Shown: positions 9,158 through 16,045 of the stretch, one piece after another | Layout: each line of letters begins with the position of its first letter | Numbering within the stretch: position 1 is the stretch's first letter | Source: Sporomusa acidovorans | Lineage (GTDB): Bacteria; Bacillota; Negativicutes; Sporomusales; Sporomusaceae | Assembly (NCBI RefSeq): GCF_900101845.1 | Contig: NZ_FNAM01000001.1 | Location: forward strand, 186,001 to 250,000 | Direction: 5' to 3' | Length of the DNA stretch: 64,000 bases | Notes under the pieces: generated by a model | Database searches by the model: none | Seen by the model: only the letters and a program-made list of their open reading frames with translations | Told to the model about the DNA's origin: nothing | Position numbers and translations under genes: made by a program

Positions 9158-9740
9158 AAGCCTTCACCTCCCTAAAGCCTTGATTATATAAAGCGGAAAT
9201 AGGAATAATCGTTGCTTTAGGAAAGGTATTCGCCAGACGTGATAAATTCGCTTTAGCCGAATGCAAATCGTATTTATTGCCTAGCAGTAAATACGATTTA
9301 CGGACCATTCCATATTTATAAAATTCAAGATCAATGGGAGATTGATTAGAAAAATCCTGGCTGATAAAAGATAAATCGACTATGTGTAAAATCAAATCAA
9401 CTGAACGCAGCAAACTAATTGTCTGAGCCATCCCCTTGCGAATAGCTTCATCAGCATGAATTTTCTCACTTACACCACATGTGTCGGTAAGCTTAAAATT
9501 TATCGTTGCTTTTCCGACTTTCATATTTAAAATCATGGATTGCAATGAACGAGTTTTATGTAAAGTATACCCACATAATTCGCGTTTAGCGTCTTCAATA
9601 GAAAGATGCCGGCAAGTTATTATGCCCTCATAATTGCGAAATGTCAAATCAATATTTTTTGCTCCAAGATAGCCAGCAAAATTTAGGGCAAACATAGTTT
9701 TTCCTGAGTTAGGACGGCCCACTATTAGACATTCTCTCAT
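9138..9740 (-). CDS. Small P-loop GTPase next to spoVK
   Basis: The 200-residue protein is a minimal TRAFAC-class GTPase with G1 GRPNSGKT at residue ~8, a G3-like DTCG, G4 NKYD and G5 SAL. There are no extra domains. Its start overlaps the end of the spoVK 3' part by four bases, so in the rejoined arrangement it would be translationally coupled to SpoVK. It is followed by the UbiA-like gene. The partner is unknown. While the intervening element is in place, its transcription from the spoVK promoter should be cut off. Confidence 0.75.
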   Translation of the reverse strand: MRECLIVGRPNSGKTMFALNFAGYLGAKNIDLTFRNYEGIITCRHLSIEDAKRELCGYTLHKTRSLQSMILNMKVGKATINFKLTDTCGVSEKIHADEAIRKGMAQTISLLRSVDLILHIVDLSFISQDFSNQSPIDLEFYKYGMVRKSYLLLGNKYDLHSAKANLSRLANTFPKATIIPISALYNQGFREVKACVARSI

Positions 9741-10138
9741 TTACTCACCCCCATTAAATCATGTGGCTCTATGGCCATCAGCTCTTCTCTAGTAGTAGCT
9801 TGTTTGCTGATTAGCCGAACAGCCTGTCTTCTGATCGCTTTTTCGATAATATTCCGTATTGTACGGGCATTACCAAAATTATCATCCGTACTGTTTTCTG
9901 GGGAATTAAGCAAAGTGAGCAATGCCAGTTTAGCTTGGCTGGTAAGCTGATACTGACGCTTAACACATAATTGCTCAGCAATTAATAATAATTCGTCTTT
10001 ATTGTAATCAGGAAAATTAATATGTATCGGAAAACGTGATCTAAGTCCCGGGTTTGTCTGTAAAAAAGTTTCCATCTCTTTTTGATATCCGGCTAATATT
10101 AAAATAAGTTCATCTTTATGATCCTCCATAGCTTTCAC
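9737..10138 (-). CDS. spoVK: spoVK, 3' part (interrupted gene)
   Basis: These 133 codons are the C-terminal part of stage V sporulation protein K, an AAA+ ATPase needed in spore maturation. The part starts at GTG 10138-10136 (VKAMEDHKDELILILAGYQ) and includes the sensor-1 strand, the arginine-finger region NPGLRSRFP and the sensor-2 helix GNARTIRNIIEKA. An ORF can be read back to ATG 10162, but those first residues come from the element end and there is no ribosome binding site, so this half is probably untranslated until joined. The 5' part is at 15053-15625. Joining at the shared GTGA keeps frame and conserved sequence. Confidence 0.95.
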   Translation of the reverse strand: MKAMEDHKDELILILAGYQKEMETFLQTNPGLRSRFPIHINFPDYNKDELLLIAEQLCVKRQYQLTSQAKLALLTLLNSPENSTDDNFGNARTIRNIIEKAIRRQAVRLISKQATTREELMAIEPHDLMGVSK

Positions 10139-10169
10139 AAAACTCCGTATACAAATGCTCATAAAAAAC
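10135..10169. repeat. Attachment site, left junction of the spoVK element
   Basis: TCAC at 10135-10138 (GTGA on the gene strand) is shared with the right junction at 15064-15067. The element arm 10141-10169 is an imperfect inverted copy of the right arm 15035-15063, matching at 22 of 29 positions including a 10-base perfect outer block. When the two element ends are joined, the dyad is centred on GT, as expected for a serine-integrase crossover site. Confidence 0.85.
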
Positions 10170-10198
10170 AGCTTTCAGCAAACAAACGCTGAAAGCTG
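10161..10198 (-). terminator. MFS-gene terminator at the element's left end
   Basis: A perfect 11-bp stem (CAGCTTTCAGC against GCTGAAAGCTG, 8-base loop) is followed on the minus strand by TTTTTT. The T run is the outer block of the left attachment arm. It ends transport-gene transcription just before the spoVK 3' part, insulating that part and the genes after it. Confidence 0.85.
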
Positions 10199-10257
10199 CC
10201 ATCTCTAATAAACGACTTTTATAAACTTTTTGAATTACGAACTTGTATCTCCTATTA

Positions 10258-11523
10258 TTAGATCTGATCTTTCAGAATAACTTGGTCAGGTTTGACAGCA
10301 AGCCAGCACACTACACCTAAAATCGCGGAAAATGCAGTCATGGAAATAGCAGCCTGCCATCCATAATGAGTAGCTACCCAGGCAGTTGCTACCGGCGCTA
10401 CAACACCACCGATATTGCCCCAAAAGTTCATCCAGCCTGAAACTGTACCGCAAAACTTACCGCCTATATCCATAGAAGCAGCCCAAGACGCGTTAAACGT
10501 GAAGCCCAATGACCCCAATGAAATTGTAAGCCAAAATACATTCATAGTTGGAGTAGTCGCAATGGCAGCCATGTAAAGAGCAGCCCCAGAAATTAAAAGA
10601 CCACTTGCCCCAAATAAGGTCCGGGCTTTATGCTTAGATACTCCTGCAGCAATAAGCTTGTCACTGACATAACCTGTAAGAAAAGTAATAAGACATAAGG
10701 CGGCCCAGGGAAATGAAGCAGCTATACCCATTTTAGCTAATGAAAATCCCTGAGCTTCCATCAGATAAAGAGGAAGCCAGGCAAGAAAAACATACATAAT
10801 ATAATCAGTAATAAAATATTGCAAGCCAATAGCCCAAAACTGTGTTGAAGTAATAAAACTCCCCCAGGGTGCAATCTCCTTAGCTGCTTTCGAGTTGTTC
10901 AGCACCATCCCGCTTTCAATATGATCGGCTTCTGCCTTATTAACAAACGGGCACTGGCGCGGATCATTTTTCGCTAAAAACCACCAGGCTAAAGCAAGAA
11001 CCAGCCCCGCCGCACCAAAAATTATAAATACCGAACGCCAACCGAAAGCCAGCATTAATGCAACTGTTACTGCGGGACCAAACACTGGCCCAACAAAAGC
11101 TCCACTCAGCATAAAGGAAGAAGCTGTTGCTTTTTCAGCCTTATTGAACCAGCGATAAATAAAATTATTCATAGCCGGAAAGATAGGTCCTTCCCCTAAT
11201 CCAAACAAAGCACGGATTATCGCCAAGGAAGTAAAACTGTTTCCCCATGCAGTAAGAACCGTAAATACTGACCACCAGGTAACCGCCAGCGTGGATGCAA
11301 TGCGCTGCCCAAAATACTCAGCCATCATTCCGCCTGGAATCTGCATAAATGCATAACCTGTAAAAAATGCGGTCTGCAAAAATCCCATATCTACTTTAGT
11401 AAACCCAAATTCTTGCATAATTGTCGGCGTAGCCACCGATAAATTAACACGATCCATATAAGACATAAAAGTAATTAAAAAAATGAGTACTGCCATAAAC
11501 CATCGGAAATTTGTTCTTTTCAA
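10258..11523 (-). CDS. MFS transporter, anion:cation symporter (ACS) type
   Basis: The protein has about 12 transmembrane helices and the family signature at its start (FMSYMDRVNLSVATPTIM), as in hexuronate, galactonate and glucarate transporters. The likely substrate is a small organic or sugar acid; pairing with a divergent LarA-type racemase suggests a 2-hydroxy acid. The TTG at 11523 sits five bases after AGAGGTGG, while the GTG at 11532 lies inside that site, so 11523 is preferred. It is inside the spoVK element, ends at a strong hairpin next to the left attachment arm, and shares a 318-bp intergenic region with the racemase gene. Confidence 0.9.
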   Translation of the reverse strand: MKRTNFRWFMAVLIFLITFMSYMDRVNLSVATPTIMQEFGFTKVDMGFLQTAFFTGYAFMQIPGGMMAEYFGQRIASTLAVTWWSVFTVLTAWGNSFTSLAIIRALFGLGEGPIFPAMNNFIYRWFNKAEKATASSFMLSGAFVGPVFGPAVTVALMLAFGWRSVFIIFGAAGLVLALAWWFLAKNDPRQCPFVNKAEADHIESGMVLNNSKAAKEIAPWGSFITSTQFWAIGLQYFITDYIMYVFLAWLPLYLMEAQGFSLAKMGIAASFPWAALCLITFLTGYVSDKLIAAGVSKHKARTLFGASGLLISGAALYMAAIATTPTMNVFWLTISLGSLGFTFNASWAASMDIGGKFCGTVSGWMNFWGNIGGVVAPVATAWVATHYGWQAAISMTAFSAILGVVCWLAVKPDQVILKDQI

Positions 11524-11656
11524 ATAATCCACCTCTTTACTATAAATACCTGATCAACCGGGCAAAATTTTACTATTCACCTCCCATTAATAGCACCGCG
11601 ATAGCAAATATAAAACACGCTATCCATCTTCATAAAAATCTGAACAATATGTTACA

Positions 11657-11671
11657 AGTATACAATATACT
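11657..11671. promoter_or_regulatory. Palindromic candidate operator
   Basis: AGTATA-CAA-TATACT is a perfect 6-bp dyad in the divergent region between the transporter and racemase genes, resembling GntR-family operators. No regulator gene is in the element, so one would have to be elsewhere. The rest of the 11524-11841 gap shows only AT-rich promoter-like sequence. Confidence 0.4.
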
Positions 11672-11754
11672 GTTTTCTATAATATTTGCCACAAAAACAT
11701 AAATTCCTGCATAATAAATAGAGATTTCCTCCATCTTTCTTTATCTTCCTGCAC

Positions 11755-11783
11755 TTGCTATAGTTTTCATCTTAGGTTATGCT
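11755..11783 (+). promoter_or_regulatory. Candidate sigma-A promoter for the racemase gene
   Basis: TTGCTA (11755-11760) and TATGCT (11778-11783) are separated by 17 bases and lie about 60 bases upstream of the start codon. Confidence 0.5.
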
Positions 11784-11841
11784 ATTAATACATATTTAAA
11801 ATAATTGTAAACAGATGATCTCTTCATAAGGAGGAACTTCT

Positions 11842-13137
11842 ATGTACACAGAAATTAACCTGGGGTATGGGAACGAAGAAATCAAACTCAAACTCCCGAA
11901 AAAACAAGTCTTGCAAATTATCGAAGGTAATCATGTTGAACCGTTAACTGATATTCCTGCTGCCGTTAAATCAGCCCTTGCCAATCCCATTGGCAGCCCG
12001 CGTCTTAATCAAATTGTAAGCAAAAATGACAAAGTATGTATTATTGCTAGTGATATTACTCGCGCCTGGGTCCGAAATGATCTTTTCCTTCCCCCGTTAC
12101 TTGACGAACTTAATGCATGTGGTGTACCGGACAGCAATATTACTTTGGTTGTTGCTCTTGGCGCGCATCGTCACCATACTCCTGAAGAAAATCTTTCTAC
12201 ATACGGTGCGGAAGTGGTTAAACGGGTTTCTATTGAACAAAGTTGCGCACTGGACACTGAAAATTTTGTGAAGATTGGTACCACTAGCCACGGAGTGGAT
12301 ACCTGTGTTTACAAAACGGTTGCTCACGCCGACAAAGTTATATTAACTGGTGGCATCGTTTATCATCTGATGGCCGGCTTCGGGGGTGGCCGCAAGTCAA
12401 TCATGCCCGGCGTTTCAGCCTACAACAGCATTCAAGGCAACCACAGCTTTTGTTTGCACAATGTGGTCGGGCAAGGAATCAGTGCTGACTGCGTTTCAGG
12501 CAAACTTAACGGCAATACCATGCACGAAAACATGACGGAAATGGCATCAATGGTGAAGCCTGCGTTCCTGCTCAATGCCGTTATAACACCGGAAGGTAAA
12601 TTCGCCAAATTTGTTGCCGGTCATTGGTATGACGCATGGCTGGAAGGTTGCCAGGCAGTTGAAAAGATCTTTGGAGTACCTATTAAGGAAAAAGCCGACC
12701 TGGTTATTGGTTCAGCCGGTGGCTTTCCAAAAGATATCAATCTATATCAAGGCTCTAAAACCATAGATAATGCCTTTATGGCTGCAAAAGATGGCGGTGT
12801 AGTTATCCTACTGCTAGAATGCCGCGATATCAAAGAGCCACCCGATTTCAGCGGTTGGTTTGATTTTGTATCGCTTCATGAACGGGAAATTAAACTGCGT
12901 GAAGGATTCACCGTCCCAGGGTTTATTGCGCTTAAATGTGGCTTAATTGCCAAACAGGTTTCGCTTATCATTGTTACTCTGCCACAAAACAAAGAATTTG
13001 TGGCCAACGCTGGGTTAATCCCCGCCTCATCAATAGAAGAGGCTATGGCTATTGCTGAAAAGAAGCTGGGTCGCAAAGATTATACTATAACTGTAATGCC
13101 CCACGCAGCCAATACAGTACCTGTGCTGAAAGGATAA
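11842..13137 (+). CDS. LarA-like nickel-pincer 2-hydroxyacid racemase/epimerase
   Basis: The 431-residue protein matches the LarA (lactate racemase, DUF2088) family length of ~425. It has the GAHRHHTPEE motif and the HLMAGFGGGRKSIMPG block that includes the cofactor-linked lysine and nearby histidine region. Family members use the nickel-pincer nucleotide made by LarB, LarC and LarE; none of these genes is in the window, so the cofactor would have to come from elsewhere. Substrate cannot be told from sequence: lactate is one option, other 2-hydroxy acids are common. AAGGAGGAAC precedes the ATG. It is divergent from the transporter and ends at its own terminator. Confidence 0.9.
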   Translation: MYTEINLGYGNEEIKLKLPKKQVLQIIEGNHVEPLTDIPAAVKSALANPIGSPRLNQIVSKNDKVCIIASDITRAWVRNDLFLPPLLDELNACGVPDSNITLVVALGAHRHHTPEENLSTYGAEVVKRVSIEQSCALDTENFVKIGTTSHGVDTCVYKTVAHADKVILTGGIVYHLMAGFGGGRKSIMPGVSAYNSIQGNHSFCLHNVVGQGISADCVSGKLNGNTMHENMTEMASMVKPAFLLNAVITPEGKFAKFVAGHWYDAWLEGCQAVEKIFGVPIKEKADLVIGSAGGFPKDINLYQGSKTIDNAFMAAKDGGVVILLLECRDIKEPPDFSGWFDFVSLHEREIKLREGFTVPGFIALKCGLIAKQVSLIIVTLPQNKEFVANAGLIPASSIEEAMAIAEKKLGRKDYTITVMPHAANTVPVLKG

Positions 13138-13170
13138 TCTGAATAACCTATAAGTAACTATAACAATATT

Positions 13171-13230
13171 AAAACACTCCGGTAAGGGTGCCGATATTTC
13201 GGTAGTAGCCAACTAACCGGGGTGTTTTTT
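13171..13230 (+). terminator. Terminator after the racemase gene
   Basis: AAAACACTCCGGT (13171-13183) pairs with ACCGGGGTGTTTT (13216-13228) with one G-T pair, followed by a T run. It separates the racemase transcript from the small ORF and recombinase. Confidence 0.75.
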
Positions 13231-13260
13231 ATGTTCTTGACACTATATACAAATTTTTTC

Positions 13261-13289
13261 GGATAGGACTGCCATCATTTGCATACGAA
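13261..13289 (+). promoter_or_regulatory. Weak sigma-E-like promoter before the recombinase unit
   Basis: GGATAGG, then 14 bases, then CATACGAA resembles the mother-cell sigma-E consensus (KMATATT-N14-CATACAMT) at 4 of 7 and 6 of 8 positions. A transcript from it would start at the small ORF's ribosome binding site, leaving almost no leader. This is a suggestion only. Confidence 0.25.
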
Positions 13290-13306
13290 TTATCGAGGTG
13301 ATGGAA

Positions 13307-13465
13307 ATGGCCGCTAAGAACAAACTTAAAAAAAAAGTGCAACCCGTCGTCAACATATCTCTCTTAAATTATACGCCCGTATTACAGGATAACTATAGTC
13401 AGAAGTTTATGTTACCCCTGTTTCAGGAGATCCTAAAACAGAAAAATTCAGTCAACCGCAATTAA
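13307..13465 (+). CDS. Small basic protein upstream of the recombinase; candidate directionality factor
   Basis: This 52-residue ORF begins MAAKNKLKKKVQPVV and ends KQKNSVNRN. GAGGTG lies six bases upstream of its ATG. The N-terminus is strongly basic and the C-terminal half (QKFMLPLFQEILKQK) is likely helical. It ends 22 bases before the recombinase start, so the two are probably one transcript. Small proteins next to serine integrases often act as recombination directionality factors (SprB of SPbeta is of this size); that role here is inference from position and size alone. I see no similarity to a named family. Confidence 0.55.
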   Translation: MAAKNKLKKKVQPVVNISLLNYTPVLQDNYSQKFMLPLFQEILKQKNSVNRN

Positions 13466-13487
13466 TATAAGTTAAGGATGTGTTGAC

Positions 13488-15035
13488 ATGAATGCTGCCA
13501 TATATATCCGTGTATCGACCGATCAGCAAGCTGAAAAAGGATACTCAATCGATACTCAATTAGCTGCTTGCAGAAAATATGCTGTTGAATTAGGAGCAAC
13601 ACAAATAGAAGAATTTATTGATGACGGTTATTCCGGAGAATTTATCGATCGGCCAGAATTAACCCGGATGCGTGAGGCTCTGGCAAGAAAAGAATTTGAA
13701 GTGGTAATTGCTTATGCGCCAGATCGGTTAGCGCGTAAAACAATACATTTATTGATATTATCGGAAGAAATAGCCAAAGCCGGTGCACAAAGAAAATTTG
13801 CTTCCGTAAATTTTGAAGCAACAAGTGAAGGCGAATTAATGTATAAGTTTCAAGGAATAGTAGCGGAGTATGAAAAAGAAAAAATTAAAGAACGCACGAT
13901 GCGTGGAAAACGCGGAAAAGCATTAAAAGGGTTGGTTATTAGTGATGCCAAGCCGTTTGGTTATATCTTTGACAGAGAAAAAAACACCTATGTCATTAAT
14001 AACACGGAAGCAGAATTCATTCGTATGATCTTTGATTTTGTCGTTAACGAAAAAATGGGCATGACAAAAATATGCAAAGAGCTTAACCAAAGATGTATCC
14101 CTTCCCCCCGTACTAAAAATACCTGGGTTGTTTCAAGTATTCACCATATAGTAACGAATACCATCTATAAAGGTATTATCTATTCTATGAAATACCGTTA
14201 TGAAAAAATTGGCTTAAATAAAAAAAAACGAACACTACGACCAGAATCAGAATGGATACCGATACATGTTCCTGCCATCATTGATGAAGTGACCTGGCAA
14301 GCTGCGCAAAAGCAACTGCAGGAAAACAAGGCACGCGCCAAACGTAATCTGAAACGAGACTATCTATTAAATGGCTTAGTTACCTGTTCACAGTGTGGCC
14401 GGGCTATGGTTGTTTCTCAATCCGGTTATAAAGACCCTATTAGTTACTATGTATGTATCAGTCAAAAAAATTCGAACTATGATCACTCCAGGCAGAAAGC
14501 ATGTACAGCAAGGCAGATTCCCACAAAAATATTAGATAAATATGTTTTTGATTATGTAATGAAACTCTGCTACCAGCCTGATAAAATTCCAGAATATATT
14601 CGATATGCCCTCCCCAAACAGGAAATAGAAAAACATAATAAAACACTTAAACAAATCTTACATATTGAAAAAGAATTATTGCAACAAAAGGCTAGTGTGC
14701 TACGCTGGTTTCGGCAAAAGAAACTGACAGAAGCTGAAGTTGAGAATCAATTAAATGATATCTGTGGAAAATTGGCTGATATTAGCCAAGCAAAAAAAAT
14801 TTATGAATCTGAATTATCAACATTATCAACAAATTCTTCTGTCAATTCAATTGCCGAAATCACTGCTGCCGCCCAATTTAGCTTCAATAAAGGCTGTTTT
14901 ACCGCTCAAGAAAAAAGAGCGGCGCTACGGGCAATTCTGGAAACGGTTAGCGCCGAACGAATTGACAAGACTCGTGGGCGCGGCAGCCGGCCTGAAATTA
15001 ATGTTCAGCTGAAATTGAAAGGATTTTTTTTATAG
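13488..15035 (+). CDS. Large serine recombinase
   Basis: The 515-residue protein is a large serine integrase. The resolvase domain has the catalytic serine at residue 10 (YIRVSTDQQ) and the conserved DGYSGEFIDRPEL and PDRLARK blocks. A Recombinase domain spans ~165-265, then a zinc ribbon with CSQCG near residue 303 and further cysteines in the next ~40 residues, and a coiled coil (~375-420). All key residues are present. AAGGATGTG precedes the ATG. The stop codon meets the right attachment arm at 15035, the typical integrase-beside-attP layout. It should catalyse excision of the spoVK element. Confidence 0.95.
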   Translation: MNAAIYIRVSTDQQAEKGYSIDTQLAACRKYAVELGATQIEEFIDDGYSGEFIDRPELTRMREALARKEFEVVIAYAPDRLARKTIHLLILSEEIAKAGAQRKFASVNFEATSEGELMYKFQGIVAEYEKEKIKERTMRGKRGKALKGLVISDAKPFGYIFDREKNTYVINNTEAEFIRMIFDFVVNEKMGMTKICKELNQRCIPSPRTKNTWVVSSIHHIVTNTIYKGIIYSMKYRYEKIGLNKKKRTLRPESEWIPIHVPAIIDEVTWQAAQKQLQENKARAKRNLKRDYLLNGLVTCSQCGRAMVVSQSGYKDPISYYVCISQKNSNYDHSRQKACTARQIPTKILDKYVFDYVMKLCYQPDKIPEYIRYALPKQEIEKHNKTLKQILHIEKELLQQKASVLRWFRQKKLTEAEVENQLNDICGKLADISQAKKIYESELSTLSTNSSVNSIAEITAAAQFSFNKGCFTAQEKRAALRAILETVSAERIDKTRGRGSRPEINVQLKLKGFFL

Positions 15036-15067
15036 TTTTTTATGCCGATTTGTTAACTGAGTATCAC
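15035..15067. repeat. Attachment site, right junction of the spoVK element
   Basis: The arm 15035-15063 is the inverted partner of 10141-10169. It abuts the TCAC core at 15064-15067, beyond which the sequence is spoVK codons (CAT ACA GTC GAT read in reverse as Ile-Asp-Cys-Met). Confidence 0.85.
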
Positions 15068-15625
15068 CATACAGTCGATTGCTTCTTTTCCAAAATCTTT
15101 TTCGCCACCTCTGGCCAAAGAATACGCCTCATCAATAAATAAGATGCCGCCATAGGCTTTTTTTAGTTGTTCACGTGTTTTCTGAGCAGTATGACCGATA
15201 TACTCTCCAACTAAATCCGCACGCTCAACTTCAATAAGATGGCCCCGTGACAATACGCCCATCTCCCGGAATACTTTACCCATAATTCTTGCGACCGTCG
15301 TTTTTCCGGTACCCGGGTTTCCTTTAAAGATCATATGCAAGACCATCGGTTCAGTATTTAAATGCTCCTTTTCTCTACGTTTCTGGATTTCAATAAATGC
15401 ATATATTTCCCTTACAAGTTTCTTTACTTCGTTAAGTCCAATAAGATTATCTAACTCGCGCAATGTATTTTCCACACGTTGCTCTAAACTAAACTGGAGA
15501 CCATTAGATTGAGCACAGGCAATAGCCGCATGATCAAGCTCGCGAAGTTTTTTAAAGGCGTCAAGCGGAGATATTTTCCCCGTACTAACTGCTGAAACGA
15601 TATCTTCAGGCCACTGGTAAGTCAT
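15053..15625 (-). CDS. spoVK: spoVK, 5' part (interrupted gene)
   Basis: This is the N-terminal part of SpoVK: a ~60-residue leader, Walker A GNPGTGKTT, and Walker B GGILFIDEAYSL. True gene sequence ends at ...EAIDCMV; the last three residues (ILS) and the stop come from the element. Without the downstream part the ATPase lacks sensor 1, the arginine finger and sensor 2 and cannot be active. ATG 15625 is preferred because GAGGTG sits just upstream; a GTG at 15634 overlaps that site. Joined with 10138-9737 it gives a 319-residue protein, the normal SpoVK size. It lies between hfq and the GTPase gene, with the hfq terminator upstream. Confidence 0.95.
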   Translation of the reverse strand: MTYQWPEDIVSAVSTGKISPLDAFKKLRELDHAAIACAQSNGLQFSLEQRVENTLRELDNLIGLNEVKKLVREIYAFIEIQKRREKEHLNTEPMVLHMIFKGNPGTGKTTVARIMGKVFREMGVLSRGHLIEVERADLVGEYIGHTAQKTREQLKKAYGGILFIDEAYSLARGGEKDFGKEAIDCMVILS

Positions 15626-15699
15626 AATTTTCACCTCACCGCAGGCTTTGTGCTATATAGTATACGCCAACAATGCCAAATGGTGATTCATCTTATTGC

Positions 15700-15735
15700 C
15701 AAAAAAGTACTCCAGGTTGCTGGCCTGGAGCACTG
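15700..15735 (-). terminator. hfq terminator
   Basis: AGTGCTCCAGG and CCTGGAGTACT form an 11-bp stem with one G-T pair, followed by TTTTTT on the minus strand. spoVK must therefore have its own promoter in the ~75 bases that follow; I see no confident consensus there. Confidence 0.85.
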
Positions 15736-15746
15736 CAAAACAGTTA

Positions 15747-16007
15747 TTATTTTTCAGGTTTAGCAATCTCATCCTTTTTTTCGTGCAAACTGGCAGCCAA
15801 AGGACGAAAAGGAGTTATCGTCGAAATCGCATGCTTGTAAACTAATTGCTGTTTCCCATCATTTTCAATGATTACCGTAAAATTATCAAATCCCCTTACC
15901 GCCCCGCGCAATTGGAAGCCGTTAACCAGATATATGATTACTGGTACATTTTCTTTTCGCACTTGATTTAAAAAACTGTCTTGCAGATTAATGACTTTAT
16001 TAGTCAA
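15747..16007 (-). CDS. hfq: RNA chaperone Hfq
   Basis: Hfq is a hexameric Sm-like protein that binds small RNAs and mRNA tails. The 86-residue sequence has the Sm1 motif ([20 protein letters not shown]) and the Sm2 motif ending in YKHAIST. The TTG start follows GGAGGGG. It lies downstream of miaA, the widely conserved order, and ends in its own hairpin. Confidence 0.97.
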   Translation of the reverse strand: MTNKVINLQDSFLNQVRKENVPVIIYLVNGFQLRGAVRGFDNFTVIIENDGKQQLVYKHAISTITPFRPLAASLHEKKDEIAKPEK

Positions 16008-16045
16008 CTGAAACCCCTCCGTATCATGTTCTACTCTTTTCTATT

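Larger units (their letters stand above)
10139..15067. mobile_element. 4,929-bp skin-like intervening element in spoVK
   Basis: The element splits spoVK precisely: removing one unit between the two copies of TCAC restores ...EAIDCM-VKAMEDHKDE... in frame. It encodes a large serine recombinase at its right end, a 52-residue basic ORF, a LarA-like racemase and an ACS-type MFS transporter. No phage structural or replication genes are present. Its base composition and codon use look similar to the surroundings. By analogy with skin and the non-prophage gerE and spoVFB elements of other sporulators, it is likely to be excised in the mother cell. It could instead be a plain integrative element that inactivated spoVK, but the exact fit and intact halves argue against that. 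Confidence 0.9.

Noticed and set aside
11511..11702. 63-codon ORF in the racemase/transporter divergent region
   Set aside because: It covers promoter and operator-like sequence, overlaps the transporter start and lacks a ribosome binding site.
10139..15067. The element as a prophage or defence island
   Set aside because: No phage structural, replication or lysis genes and no restriction, toxin or nuclease genes are present; only a recombinase, a small ORF, a racemase and a transporter.
9737..15625. spoVK as a simple frameshifted or decayed pseudogene
   Set aside because: Both halves are intact, in frame across the shared GTGA, and the interruption has an intact recombinase and paired attachment arms.
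15626..15699. A sigma-E promoter directly upstream of spoVK
   Set aside because: GTATACTAT gives a partial -10 match, but no -35 element occurs at 13-15 bases; too weak to list.
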